Shown here: one piece after another, positions 51,097 through 61,373 of the stretch
Position numbering within the stretch: position 1 is the stretch's first letter
How the letters are laid out: every line of letters begins with the position of its first letter
NCBI RefSeq assembly: GCF_014649815.1
Contig: NZ_BMTT01000006.1
Location: 124,001-188,000 of the forward strand
Length of the DNA stretch: 64,000 bases
DNA from: Streptomyces mutabilis
GTDB lineage: Bacteria > Actinomycetota > Actinomycetes > Streptomycetales > Streptomycetaceae
Reading direction: 5' to 3'
Notes under the pieces: generated by a model
What the model was told of the DNA's origin: nothing
Database searches by the model: none
Seen by the model: the letters and a program-made list of their open reading frames with translations, nothing else
Position numbers and translations under genes: made by a program

Positions 51097-52233
51097 CTAC
51101 GCCGTGGCGCAGGGGGTGCCGTTCAGGCTGAAGCCGTCCGGTTCGGTGAACGTGCCGCCGTACGTGCCCTGGAAGCCGAACGTCGCGCTGCCGCCGGGCG
51201 CGATCCGGGCGTTGTGCCCCATGCCGGTCGCCGTGACGGTGCCGGCGGACGGGGTGACGGTGGCGTTCCAGGCGTTGGTGATCCGCTGGCCGGAGGGGAG
51301 GGTGAAGGCGAGCCGCCAGTCGTCGACGGCGGCCGTTCCGGTGTTGCCGACCGTGACGTCCGCGGTGAACCCGCCCTGCCAGACGTTCGTGCCGTACGTC
51401 ACCTCGCACGCCACCGGGTCACCGGGACCGGGATCGGGGCCGCCCGGAGTGCCGCCGGTCTCGACGGTGGAGGAGAAGCTGTTCACGGTGAGCCCGGTGC
51501 CGTTCTGCCACGGCTCGAACCCGGCCTGAACGCTCGTGAGGTACCAGTCGTTCTCCGCGAGTCCGCGCGCGACGGTCGCCCGGACGAAGTCCATGACGTC
51601 GAAGTTCCAGTCGGTGATCGCCGACGGGGCCACGAAGGACAGTACGTCGTTGGCACCGTTGCTGCCCGTCCACACCTCCCAGCTCCGCCCGCCCACGGAG
51701 GCCGTGCCGGTCTGGGAGCCGATGGGCTGGATCGGGCCCACCCTGTTGAACCAGATCATGATCTCGGTCCGGTTCACCCCGTCCGTCCGGGGGGTCGGGT
51801 CGAGCCAGATGTCGTACGAGGCGTTGTAGACGGCGTCGCCGACGAAGCCGTACGAGATGCTCGAGGGCGCCTCGGAGACGGTGTCGAGCCGGGCGGGGAG
51901 GTCCGTGCCCGGCGAACAGGTCGTGTAGTGGCAGCCGTTGAAGACCGACGGGTACGACTTGGGCGCCCCGTCGGTCGGCACCGAGCCGTCCGCCTGGCTG
52001 ACCCGGAAACCGGTGTCGGTGGCGGTGACGCACTGGGTCGCGCTGGTGCCCCAGCGGTTGTTCTGGACGACGTACCGTCCCTGGATCGTCGTCGTCCCGA
52101 ACGGCTCGCAGACGGTGGTGTCCGCCTGGGCCGGCGCCGCCGCGGTCACGAGCGACGCCATCACCGCCAGGGTGGCGAGCAGCGCTCCCGAAATGCCGCG
52201 CAGGGTGCGGACTTGGGGCCGTAACGGTCGCAT
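51097..52233 (-). CDS. Secreted GH12 endoglucanase with CBM2
   Basis: A 378-aa exported cellulase. The signal region is ISGALLATLAVMASLVTAAA ending APAQA. The GH12 catalytic domain (about 37-255) includes YVVQNNRWGTSATQC, the nucleophile Glu in VNRTEIMIWFNRVGP and the acid/base Glu in QAGFEPWQNGTG. A Gly/Pro linker and a C-terminal CBM2 (CEVTYGTNVWQGGFTADVTV) follow. The ATG at 52233 starts MRPLRPQVRTLRG. Three CebR-type boxes lie upstream, so expression should be induced by cello-oligosaccharides. Confidence 0.94.
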   Translation of the reverse strand: MRPLRPQVRTLRGISGALLATLAVMASLVTAAAPAQADTTVCEPFGTTTIQGRYVVQNNRWGTSATQCVTATDTGFRVSQADGSVPTDGAPKSYPSVFNGCHYTTCSPGTDLPARLDTVSEAPSSISYGFVGDAVYNASYDIWLDPTPRTDGVNRTEIMIWFNRVGPIQPIGSQTGTASVGGRSWEVWTGSNGANDVLSFVAPSAITDWNFDVMDFVRATVARGLAENDWYLTSVQAGFEPWQNGTGLTVNSFSSTVETGGTPGGPDPGPGDPVACEVTYGTNVWQGGFTADVTVGNTGTAAVDDWRLAFTLPSGQRITNAWNATVTPSAGTVTATGMGHNARIAPGGSATFGFQGTYGGTFTEPDGFSLNGTPCATA

Positions 52234-52275
52234 GGGGGCCTCTCCGGAAGGGTGCGGGGGAAGGAGGGGCCGGTG

Positions 52276-52289
52276 CGGGAGCGCTCCCG
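52276..52289. promoter_or_regulatory. CebR-type operator, variant copy
   Basis: CGGGAGCGCTCCCG, a perfect 14-bp palindrome differing from the consensus box TGGGAGCGCTCCCA at the outer bases, 43 bp upstream of the cellulase start. Confidence 0.7.
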
Positions 52290-52301
52290 ACTCCCCACTG
52301 C

Positions 52302-52315
52302 TGGGAGCGCTCCCA
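52302..52315. promoter_or_regulatory. CebR-type operator, consensus copy
   Basis: TGGGAGCGCTCCCA, identical to the CebR consensus of Streptomyces cellulase genes, 69 bp upstream of the cellulase start. Confidence 0.9.
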
Positions 52316-52433
52316 CTTACCGGTTGCAGGGGACTGTAGAAGCGGTTCATGTTCCTGACAAGACTGTGCGCGCGAGCGTCGTCGAAGAGAGTTCGAAGTG
52401 CCAGGTGAGAGCGGTGCGGCCGGGATCAGCCGC

Positions 52434-52447
52434 CGGGAGCGCTCCCG
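52434..52447. promoter_or_regulatory. CebR-type operator, third copy near the regulator's 3' end
   Basis: CGGGAGCGCTCCCG again, about 200 bp upstream of the cellulase and just beyond the stop codon of the LacI gene. Three boxes in one gap could allow DNA looping. Confidence 0.65.
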
Positions 52448-52469
52448 AGAGCCCCTCCGAGCGGCCGGG

Positions 52470-53495
52470 TCAGGCGGACTCGCGGAGGACCAGCTCCGTA
52501 CGGAGGATGACGTGCCGCCAGGCTACGGGCGAGTCCTCCATCTCCTCGAGCAGGAGCCGCACCATGGTCCGGCCGATCTCCCCCAGCGGCTGCCGGACCG
52601 TCGTCAGGGGCGGCTCCGCGGGACGGGCGGGATGGAAGTCGTCGAACCCGATCACCGCCACGTCCTGCGGCACCCGCCTGCCCGTCGCGCGCAGCGCGCT
52701 CAGCGCCCCCGCGGCCAGGGTGTCCGAGGCGGCGAAGACCGCGTCGATACCGGGGTGCCGGGCGATCAGCTCGGTCATCGCCCGGCGACCGCTCTCCTCC
52801 GTGAAGTCGTCGCCCTCGACGACCAGCGAGTCCCTGACCGCCCTGCCCGCCTGCTCCAGGGCCTCCCGGTACCCGCGCAGCCGGCACTGGGCGACGTACA
52901 TGTCGAGCGGTCCGGTGATCGCCGCGATCGTGCCCCGGCCGCCGTTCAGCAGGTGCGTGACCGCGCCCCGCGCGCCGCCGGCGTTGTCCGCGTCGACATA
53001 GGTGACGCTCTCGTCGCCGGAGCGCCGGCCCAGCATGACGGTCGGCAGTCCCGCCTTGGCGAGCATGTCCGGCAGCGGGTCCTCGGCGTGCACGGACATC
53101 AGCAGTACGCCGTCGACCCGGCCGCCTCGCGCGTACTCCACGAAGCGCTGCCGTTCGGCGTCCGTGCGGACCAGGGTGAGCAGCAACTGCACCGGAGTGT
53201 CGGTGAGGGCGTCACCGACGGCATGCACGATCTCGGTGAAGAACGGTTCCCCGAACAGCCGCCAGTCCGGCTCCGTCATGACCAGTGCGACGGCGTCCGC
53301 GCGGTGCCCGGCCAACGAACGGGCCGCCAGGTTCGGGACGTACCCCAGTTCGGCGATGGCTCGCTGCACGGCGCGGCGGGTCGAATCCCGTACGCCTGCG
53401 GCGTTGTTGATGACCCTCGAGACGGTGCCCCGGCCGACACCGGCGAGGGCGGCCACCTCCTCCAACGTGGGCGTACCGGGACTCCGCCTGCCCAT
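52470..53495 (-). CDS. LacI-family repressor, CebR-like
   Basis: A 341-aa LacI/GalR repressor. The HTH is TLEEVAALAGVGRGTVSRVI and the hinge helix is PNLAARSLAGHRAD. The sugar-binding core has VDGVLLMSVHAEDPLPDMLA, HLLNGGRGTIAAITGP, IDAVFAASDTLAAGALSAL and VAVIGFDDFHPARPAEPPLT. The ATG at 53495 gives the usual length. It lies directly upstream of the GH12 gene, whose promoter has three boxes of the CebR type, so it is probably the cellobiose-responsive repressor of this block. Other LacI paralogues could also bind. Confidence 0.88.
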   Translation of the reverse strand: MGRRSPGTPTLEEVAALAGVGRGTVSRVINNAAGVRDSTRRAVQRAIAELGYVPNLAARSLAGHRADAVALVMTEPDWRLFGEPFFTEIVHAVGDALTDTPVQLLLTLVRTDAERQRFVEYARGGRVDGVLLMSVHAEDPLPDMLAKAGLPTVMLGRRSGDESVTYVDADNAGGARGAVTHLLNGGRGTIAAITGPLDMYVAQCRLRGYREALEQAGRAVRDSLVVEGDDFTEESGRRAMTELIARHPGIDAVFAASDTLAAGALSALRATGRRVPQDVAVIGFDDFHPARPAEPPLTTVRQPLGEIGRTMVRLLLEEMEDSPVAWRHVILRTELVLRESA

Positions 53496-53657
53496 GCGCG
53501 CCTCCCCCCGACGAGATCGTCCGATACTACGGTCACTTTGCCGGCCGGGCCGACCGATCGGGGAGGGTGCCGGGAACTCCGGGCGGCCCGGTGACAACGC
53601 CGTGAGCGCCGCGGACCGCCCGTGGAGAACCGGCGGACCGCGGCGGTCGCCCGGCCG

Positions 53658-54743
53658 TCAGTCGTCCAGCCGGACCGGCATGAGCAGCGCGAACGTCGTC
53701 CCGTCGTCCGTCCGGCGGATCGCCACGGGCGCCGTGGGGGCACCGAACTCCAGCACCAGCCGGTCCCGGTCCGCGGCGGTGATCGCGTCCAGCAGGAACC
53801 CCCGGTCGACGGCGACGCCGCTCCCGTCGTCACCCCCGTCCCCGCACACGGCGACCGTGCCGTCGTCCGTCACCCTGAGCACACTGACGTCACGGGACGC
53901 GTCACCCGGCTCGCGCGCCGTGCCCGAGCGGACGGGGCCGGTCTCCAACGCCTCACGGAAGGCGGCCGCTTCGACGACGGCCTGCCGACCGGACGGCAGG
54001 TGGACGAGCCTGCGGTAGTCCGGGAAGTCATGGGCGAGGCACTGCCCGGCGGCCTGACGGTCCCCGGCCTCCAGCGCCACCCGGTCGCCCTCCACGGTGA
54101 GACCGACGGGCTCGTCCCCGCCCAGCAGCGCGCGCATCGCCTCGGCGAGCGGGACGGGCACGGTCACCTGCACGCGCGGCCCGCCGTGACCGGCGGTGCC
54201 GATCCGCGCGACGGCCATCCGGTACCGGTCGGTGGCCACGAGGTGGAGCGTGTCGCCCTCCAGGTCGAACAGGACACCGCCGAGCATCGGCAGAGCGGGG
54301 TCGGCGCTCGCCGCGTAACGGACCGCGTCCAGCGCGGCGGCCAGTTCGGGCGCGGGGACGGACAGCCGGGCGGTGGTGGTGCGCGGTGCGGTGGTCATGG
54401 GGTTCTCCCTCTGGTCGAGCAGTGTCCGGAGCGCGGAGAACTCGCCGCGGGCATCGGTCAGCCCGCGTTCGAGGCGGCGAAGGTGCGCCTGGAGGAGCCC
54501 GTGTACCAGGTCGGTGTCCGTACCGGACCAGCCGGCCAGCACCAGCCGGATGTCCGCCAACGGCATGCCGGCCCGTCGCAGCCGCGCCAGCAGCCGGGCC
54601 TCGTCCAGCTGTTCCGGCGCGTACCAGCGGTAGCCGCTCACCGGATCCACCCAGGCGGGCACCAGCACACCCGCACGGTCGTAGAACCGCAGGGCGCTCG
54701 CGCCCAGTCCGCTGTCGCGAGCCATCTCCCCAATGCTGCGCAT
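53658..54743 (-). CDS. MerR-family regulator fused to a DNA polymerase III beta-clamp-like domain
   Basis: A 361-aa two-part protein. Residues 1-120 are a MerR regulator (MRSIGEMARDSGLGASALRF, DPVSGYRWYAPEQLDEARLL) with a coiled-coil dimer helix (LVHGLLQAHLRRLERGL). Residues about 125-361 resemble one and a half to two domains of the replicative sliding clamp: LSVPAPELAAALDAVRYAAS, GGVLFDLEGDTLHLVATDRY, DFPDYRRLVHLPSGRQ and DRGFLLDAITAADRDRLVLE. The clamp part is shorter than DnaN (three domains). The ATG at 54743 has GGAG six bases upstream. It could sense DNA or use the clamp fold as a ligand domain; the role is unknown. Confidence 0.8.
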   Translation of the reverse strand: MRSIGEMARDSGLGASALRFYDRAGVLVPAWVDPVSGYRWYAPEQLDEARLLARLRRAGMPLADIRLVLAGWSGTDTDLVHGLLQAHLRRLERGLTDARGEFSALRTLLDQRENPMTTAPRTTTARLSVPAPELAAALDAVRYAASADPALPMLGGVLFDLEGDTLHLVATDRYRMAVARIGTAGHGGPRVQVTVPVPLAEAMRALLGGDEPVGLTVEGDRVALEAGDRQAAGQCLAHDFPDYRRLVHLPSGRQAVVEAAAFREALETGPVRSGTAREPGDASRDVSVLRVTDDGTVAVCGDGGDDGSGVAVDRGFLLDAITAADRDRLVLEFGAPTAPVAIRRTDDGTTFALLMPVRLDD

Positions 54744-54846
54744 CTCGCTCTCCACGTCCACGACTCTGAGCCCTTGACCAGGTCGAGGGTCAATCCCGGC
54801 CGCCGCCGGGCCCACGACCGTCCCGGCCGTCTGCCATTCTTGCGCC

Positions 54847-55605
54847 GTGCAGAAGCCCACCCCCGTGACTCCCGACGCCCCCGCGGCCATGAGGGCACCG
54901 CTCCTCACCCAGGAATGGCTCGACCTGGCCTTTGTCCACTGGGCCGTCGAGCCCGCCGCCGTGGCGGGTCTCATGCCGCGCGGCATCGTTCCCGATACGT
55001 ACGACGGGCTGACGTACGTCGGGCTCGTCGCCTTCCGGATGCACCGGGTCGGCTGGTTCCGGCTGCCCGGGCTGCCGTACTTCGGTTCGTTCCCGGAGAC
55101 CAACGTGCGCCTGTACTCGGTGGACGCCCACGGCCGGCGCGGTGTGGCCTTCCGGTCGATGGACGCCTCACGGCTGGTACCGGTGGTGATGGGCCGCTTC
55201 GTGTTCCGGCTGCCCTACCTGTGGTCCCGGATGAGCGTCCGCTCCGCCGGTGACATCGTGACCTACACCAGTTCCCGCCGCTGGCCCGGTCCGCGCGGTG
55301 CGTACAGTCGGATCGCCGTACGCACCGGTGAACGCGTCCCCGAACCGACCGCGCTCGAGTACTTCCTCACCGCCCGCTGGGGCATGCACAACGCGTTCTT
55401 CGGCGGGGCGGCGTACCTGCCCAACCACCATCCCCGCTGGCCCCTGTACCGCGCCGAACTCATCACCTGCGACGAGAACCTCGTGGCGGCCGCCGGCGTC
55501 CCCGCCCCCACCGACGCCCCCGTCAGCGTCCTCTACTCGCCGGGCGTCCGGGTCCGCCTAGGCCGGCCCGCACGGCCGGCGGCCCTCTCACCGCTCGGCC
55601 CTTGA
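54847..55605 (+). CDS. DUF2071 (YqjF-like) protein
   Basis: A 252-aa protein of the DUF2071 family, a beta-barrel with acetoacetate-decarboxylase-like fold. Segments: VHWAVEPAAVAGLMPRGIVP, GLVAFRMHRVGWFRLPGLPY, ETNVRLYSVDAHGRRGVAFR, and YFLTARWGMHNAFFGG, characteristic of the family. The GTG start at 54847 is divergent from the MerR/clamp gene, with only 103 bp between them, so that regulator may control it. Activity unknown. Confidence 0.85.
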   Translation: MQKPTPVTPDAPAAMRAPLLTQEWLDLAFVHWAVEPAAVAGLMPRGIVPDTYDGLTYVGLVAFRMHRVGWFRLPGLPYFGSFPETNVRLYSVDAHGRRGVAFRSMDASRLVPVVMGRFVFRLPYLWSRMSVRSAGDIVTYTSSRRWPGPRGAYSRIAVRTGERVPEPTALEYFLTARWGMHNAFFGGAAYLPNHHPRWPLYRAELITCDENLVAAAGVPAPTDAPVSVLYSPGVRVRLGRPARPAALSPLGP

Positions 55606-55639
55606 GCTCAACCCGACTCGAGGTACCACGCTGACCCTC

Positions 55640-56122
55640 ATGAACACGGACACCGCGGACAGCACCACCACGGCGGACATCGAGGCAATACATGAGGTCG
55701 TGGCCACCGTCGAGCGCCCCCAGCGCGCCAAGGACGCCGAAGGGTCCCTCACCCTCTTCCACCCGGACGCCCTGTGGAGTACCGCCCATGACAAGCTCCT
55801 CCTCGGCTTCGGCACGATCGCCGACTTCGCCCGCGCCGTGCTGCCCGGCGCGGAGTGGGACGGCGACGTCACCTACGAGGCCGACCACGTGCAGTTCCCG
55901 CGTCCCGACGTGGCGGCCGTGAAGGTCCGGCGGGTCCACCACTCGGCCGAGGGCGACTCGGAGGGCGCGCCGTTGTACGTCATGACCAGGCGGGACGACG
56001 GACGCTGGCTGCTGCACGCCTGTTGGAACACCCCGGTGCGGACGGCCTGCGACAGGGCGTCGGCGTCATGCCGGTGCGCCGGGACCGGTCCCGAGCCCAG
56101 TCCCCTACGGTCCCGGCCATGA
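55640..56122 (+). CDS. SnoaL-like/SgcJ-EcaC family protein
   Basis: A 160-aa cystatin-fold protein: IEAIHEVVATVERPQRAKDA, GSLTLFHPDALWSTAHDKLL and the DVAAVKVRRVHHSAEGDSEG strand pair, as in SgcJ/EcaC oxidoreductase-like proteins of Streptomyces. The C-terminal 25 residues (TACDRASASCRCAGTGPEPS) look like read-through into a changed frame, so the original end may have been shortly after RRDDGRWLLHACWN. It is 34 bp after the DUF2071 gene and probably in its operon. Confidence 0.75.
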   Translation: MNTDTADSTTTADIEAIHEVVATVERPQRAKDAEGSLTLFHPDALWSTAHDKLLLGFGTIADFARAVLPGAEWDGDVTYEADHVQFPRPDVAAVKVRRVHHSAEGDSEGAPLYVMTRRDDGRWLLHACWNTPVRTACDRASASCRCAGTGPEPSPLRSRP

Positions 56123-56658
56123 ACCTCGCCCGAAGGCCGAAGTTCCGGACGCGGCTCGTGTCGGTCGCAGCGTTCCTGGGGGCTGGATGGCTGCTCCTGA
56201 TTCCCCGCACGGTCGCGTACTTCGTGGACGACGAAGGCGCCCCGTACGACATGAGCGTCCTGTACTCCTGGGACACCATCGACCAGGCCGTGATCCTGCC
56301 GGGTGGCCTCTTCGAAGACGGCGGCACCGGCGGCCGGGACGGCCTAGTGTCCATGGTCAGACTCGACTGCGGAACCGCCTTCACGGCGGGCGGGAACGAG
56401 GACTGGAGGCCCGACGACGGGGAAGAGGCGTGCTCCGGAGTGGAGACACCGAGGCGGTTTTTCGGAGTCTGCCTCATCGTGCTCGGATCCGCCGGGCTGT
56501 GGGCCGCCCCCAGGCTGCCTCACCCTCGGTCCCGCATGCCACGGGCCGTACGGGACAGTGAGGGCGACGAAGAAGGCCGCGTGTCCGGGGATCCCCGACT
56601 TCCCGGCTCGGGCGACTCCTCGCCGGCTCGACGCGGACGGGAGCCGGAGCAGGGCTGA
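56119..56658 (+). CDS. Hypothetical two-helix membrane protein
   Basis: A 179-aa protein with an N-terminal helix (LVSVAAFLGAGWLLLIP), an outside region containing SVLYSWDTIDQAVILPGG and two cysteines (LDCGTAF, EEACSGVE), and a second helix (FFGVCLIVLGSAGLWAA) followed by a charged tail of about 50 residues. The ATG at 56119 overlaps the stop of the preceding gene. No family was recognised. The tail overlaps, antisense, the frame of the SDR fragment. Confidence 0.65.
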   Translation: MNLARRPKFRTRLVSVAAFLGAGWLLLIPRTVAYFVDDEGAPYDMSVLYSWDTIDQAVILPGGLFEDGGTGGRDGLVSMVRLDCGTAFTAGGNEDWRPDDGEEACSGVETPRRFFGVCLIVLGSAGLWAAPRLPHPRSRMPRAVRDSEGDEEGRVSGDPRLPGSGDSSPARRGREPEQG

Positions 56659-56745
56659 GGCGGGACCGGTACGGAGTCCACCCCTGCCGGCGACCGATCC
56701 GTACTCGGCGGCGGCGCCTGTTCCAGCCGCTGCACCTCGCCCCCT

Positions 56746-57073
56746 CGCGCAGGGCGTCGGAGACGGACTTGACGCCGCCGTGCGCGGTCATGCCGCCGTC
56801 CACCGGAATCTCCGCGCCGCTGATGAACGACGCGTCGTGGGACAGCGGGAACACGAACAGGGGCGCCACCTCGCCGACGACTCCGGTACGGCCGAGCGGA
56901 GTCTCCCTGATGTCGTCCTCGCGGAAGGCCGACGCGGCGGAGGCGGTCATGTCGGTCTCGATGCAGTCGGGGTGGAGGGTGTTGACGCGGATGCCGCGCG
57001 GGCCCAGTTCGCGGCGCTGACGCTGGACGAGCTCGCCCTCGAACTCGCGCAGCGGCCGTACGACCCGCGACAC
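56746..57073 (-). pseudogene. Short-chain dehydrogenase/reductase, C-terminal fragment
   Basis: The frame contains ELGPRGIRVNTLHPDCIETD, GRTGVVGEVAPLFVFPLSHD and SFISGAEIPVDGGMTAHGG, the last third of a FabG-type SDR. The Rossmann start, the catalytic Ser-Tyr-Lys and the stop codon are missing; the frame continues past the fragment to 56474. Notably, GTG 57073 has a good AAGGAGA ribosome binding site upstream and begins with about 20 unrelated residues (SRVVRPLREFEGELVQRQ), so a hybrid peptide could be translated. Confidence 0.7.
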
Positions 57074-57292
57074 GCAGGTATCTCCTTCTGGCTGGGCGGC
57101 GTGTCATCGTGCGTACCGACTCGTCGAAGACTCCGCGCCGCGGTGGGACGAGCGTGAGGACGCTGCTGACGCGCGTTGGTCCACGCTCGGCCCGGGCAAG
57201 CCCAGGAACAACCGGTCAGGGGTGGGAGGCCGGTGGGACGAAAAAGGAGTGAGGTCGAATCTCGCTTCGCGGTCCGCAGGGCCAGTCGACAA

Positions 57293-57329
57293 GGGCGCCT
57301 GCCGGGCAACTTGCCTGGGTCAGGCGCCC
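57293..57329 (-). terminator. Terminator after the aldehyde dehydrogenase gene
   Basis: GGGCGCCTG (57293-57301) pairs with CAGGCGCCC (57321-57329), and an inner GGCAA/TTGCC stem extends the hairpin. It is 12 bp beyond the minus-strand stop codon. Confidence 0.7.
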
Positions 57330-57341
57330 ATGTCCGGGTTC

Positions 57342-58865
<1,524 letters not shown>

Positions 58866-58998
58866 CCTGTCTGCCTCCCTCGTCGAGTGCTGCCCGCCGT
58901 TGGACAGCTCTGCGCGCGAGGCTAGGCACCGGGACGTTGCGCAGAGGTTGCGTGGGCGGTGGCCGCTCCGTTCCGGACCGCCGCGTGCCGCCGGGCAG

Positions 58999-60258
58999 TC
59001 ACCACCCTCCCGGCGCCGCCAGTTCGGACTCCAGCGCGGCGAGCCGGGACCGGGCCGCAGCCGTCGGCCTGACCGCGGCCAGGGCACGCCAGACGTCGAG
59101 GTCGTCCTCGCCCCACGGCGCGTGTGCCCAGTCGGCCAGCAGGTCGGGATCGCCGCAGGCGATGAGGGCGGCACGCAGCCCGTCGGCGAGCCGGCGCCTG
59201 ATCCGTGCGACCGCCGGGGCCCGGGAGCCGGGCAGCAGCGGACCGGCGTACGCCGTCGCGGCCGCCGCGACGGCACCGGCCCGCAGACGCCGCTCCACCA
59301 CCGCGGCGTCGGACTCGACGGGCATCGTCAGCCGGTAGGGTCGCGACACCAGTCGACCGGGGCCCAGGATGCCGCGCAGCCGCGCCAGTTCGGCGCGCAG
59401 TGTCACCGGGGGTACCGCCTCGTCCTCGTACAGCGCGCACAGCAGCTCGTCACCCGTCAGGCCTTCCGGGTGGTGGGCCAGCAGCAGGACGATCTCGCTG
59501 TGCCGCCGGCTCAGCCGTACTCCGCGACCGTCCGCGCTCAGCAGGGCCTCGTCACGGCCCAACGCGGTCAGCTCGGCCGCCTCGGCGGCGGACGACCGGG
59601 GGGCGAGCAGCGCCAGTTGAGACTCGGCGGCACGCGCGACCGCCTGGACGAAGCCCAGACTGTGCGGATGCGCCAGGCCGTCCCCGCCGGTGATGTCCAC
59701 CGCGCCGAGTACCCGTCCGGTGCGGGGATCGTGCACCGGAGCCGCCGCGCACGTCCACGGCTGCACCCGCCGGATGAAGTGCTCGGCCGTGAAGACCTGG
59801 ACCGGTCGGCCGACGGCCACCGCCGTGCCCGGGGCGTTCGTCCCCACCGCGGACTCCGCCCACCGGGCGCCCGGCACGAAGTTCATCCGGTCCGCGCGGC
59901 GCCGGGTGGCCGGGTGCCCCTCGACCCACAGCAGTCTGCCGTGCGCGTCGCAGACCGCGAGCAAGTGCTCGCCGTCGGCGGCGAAGGTGCCGAGGAGCTC
60001 CCGGATCAGGGGCATCACCCGCGCCAGCGGGTGCTCGGCCCGGTAGGCGCCCAGGTCGTCGTCCACGAGTTCCACGCTCGCCGTGGCGTCCGGGCCGACA
60101 CCCGCCCGGACCGAGCGTCGCCAGGACTCAGCCACCACGGGGCGCACGGGCTGCGGCACCGTACCCGCCTCGGTGAAGGCCTCGTGCGCCTGCCGCAGTG
60201 TCCGCGCGCGCTCGACGGGGTCGGCTCCCGGTTCCAGAGCCAGCCACGAATCAGTCAA
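58999..60258 (-). CDS. GAF-domain transcriptional regulator of the aldehyde dehydrogenase
   Basis: A 419-aa regulator of the AcoR-like actinobacterial group that lacks an AAA+ sigma-54 domain. The N-terminal part has [17 protein letters not shown] and a GAF domain with [40 protein letters not shown] and [22 protein letters not shown]-terminal winged helix ([36 protein letters not shown]) follows. The TTG at 60258 is chosen because GGGGAGG lies five bases upstream. It lies directly upstream of the ALDH gene in the same direction and most likely activates it. Confidence 0.82.
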   Translation of the reverse strand: MTDSWLALEPGADPVERARTLRQAHEAFTEAGTVPQPVRPVVAESWRRSVRAGVGPDATASVELVDDDLGAYRAEHPLARVMPLIRELLGTFAADGEHLLAVCDAHGRLLWVEGHPATRRRADRMNFVPGARWAESAVGTNAPGTAVAVGRPVQVFTAEHFIRRVQPWTCAAAPVHDPRTGRVLGAVDITGGDGLAHPHSLGFVQAVARAAESQLALLAPRSSAAEAAELTALGRDEALLSADGRGVRLSRRHSEIVLLLAHHPEGLTGDELLCALYEDEAVPPVTLRAELARLRGILGPGRLVSRPYRLTMPVESDAAVVERRLRAGAVAAAATAYAGPLLPGSRAPAVARIRRRLADGLRAALIACGDPDLLADWAHAPWGEDDLDVWRALAAVRPTAAARSRLAALESELAAPGGW

Positions 60259-60375
60259 CTCGGCCTCCCCGGACGGTGTTAAGACGGGGCCATCGTCACT
60301 CCGCGGATTCGCGCGGACAACCTCTTCGACCGGTCGGATCACCCGAATGTGGCCTTCCGGCGCGTCGGCCGTGGA

Positions 60376-61059
60376 TCAGGCGAAGTTGACCAGTCTGATG
60401 TAGCGGGTCCAGTCCCACAGCGGACCCGGGTCCGTGTGGTCGCTGCCCGGTACCTCGTGATGCGCGATGATGTGCTCGCGGTCCTTGGGGATGCCGTACG
60501 TGGTGCAGATCGCCGCGGTGAGTTGGGCCGACTGTCGGTACATGGCGTCCGTGAAGTACTCGGGTCGGTCCACCCACCCCTCGTGCTCGATGCCGATGCT
60601 GCGGGTGTTGTAGTCCCAGTTCCCCGCGTGCCAGGCGATGTCCGTCTCGCGGACGCACTGGGCCACGTGCCCGTCCGACGACCGGACGACGTAGTGCGCC
60701 GAGACCTGCTTGGCCGGGTCGCGGAAGATGGAGAGGGTGTCGGCGTACGTTTCCTGCGTGACGTGGACGACGACGTAGTCGACGGGGTAGGACGTGGGGC
60801 GGCTCGACCGTGTGTAGTTGGAGGTGCTCGCCGGCTGCCATTCGACGGTGGGGTAGTCGACGGCACGGGGCCCCGCGGCGGGCCGTGGCCGTGGCCCGGA
60901 TCCGGACCCCGCGCCGGCGCCGGTGCCCGGCCGTGCACCGGTGCGGGTCTGGGCGGCGACGCCGGTGCCGGAGAGCAGGGCGAACGGTACGGCGGCGAGT
61001 GCGGCGCCTTGAAGCAGCCGCCGCCTGGTCGTTACGGGTGCTGTCCTTTCCCTTTCCAT
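60376..61059 (-). CDS. Tat-exported N-acetylmuramoyl-L-alanine amidase
   Basis: A 227-aa Amidase_2 (PGRP-type) peptidoglycan hydrolase. The twin-arginine signal is TTRRRLLQGAALAAVPFALL, cleaved near VAA-QT. A Gly/Pro/Arg linker of about 25 residues follows. Zinc ligands are seen in YVVVHVTQETYAD and IIAHHEVPGSDHTDPGPLWD, and the IGIEHEGWVDRPEYFTDAMY segment carries the catalytic glutamate region. It cleaves the bond between muramic acid and the stem peptide in the wall or in foreign peptidoglycan. Confidence 0.92.
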   Translation of the reverse strand: MERERTAPVTTRRRLLQGAALAAVPFALLSGTGVAAQTRTGARPGTGAGAGSGSGPRPRPAAGPRAVDYPTVEWQPASTSNYTRSSRPTSYPVDYVVVHVTQETYADTLSIFRDPAKQVSAHYVVRSSDGHVAQCVRETDIAWHAGNWDYNTRSIGIEHEGWVDRPEYFTDAMYRQSAQLTAAICTTYGIPKDREHIIAHHEVPGSDHTDPGPLWDWTRYIRLVNFA

Positions 61060-61373
61060 GGACTGCCCTTTCGTCAGTGGGGCCCTGGGGCCCGGTGGGG
61101 GGTGTTCAACGCGCGACGTCCGCTGGGACGGAGAGGAGGTCGGTGCGGACGTCCGCCGCCCGCCGCGCCGGGTGCGTCCGCGCAAATCACCGTACGGGCA
61201 GCGGAGGTTGCGCAGAAGGACGCCGCGCCGTTCCGTGGACAGCCACGGCCTTGTGGACATCGTGCTCACTCGATCGAGTGACGAGAGGGTGGGATCCAGG
61301 GGAGCGGGGTGTTGCCGGGCAGGGGGCGAGGGTGCTCCCCGATCAGGGGGCGGGAGTGCTTCCCCGCTCGGGC
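61060..61373. other. 314-bp gap between amidase and ROK genes
   Basis: No gene seen. It contains the amidase promoter region on the minus strand, a run of GGGGCCC palindromes, a perfect 14-bp palindrome CACTCGATCGAGTG at 61267-61280, and G-rich direct repeats (GGGGGCGAGGGTGCTCCCC, GGGGGCGGGAGTGCTTCCCC at about 61322-61372) that may act as a terminator for the ROK gene. Confidence 0.5.

Noticed and set aside
57104-57292. 62-codon minus-strand frame between the SDR fragment and the aldehyde dehydrogenase
   Set aside because: No ribosome binding site, no motif, Ser/Arg/Pro-rich composition of a chance frame.
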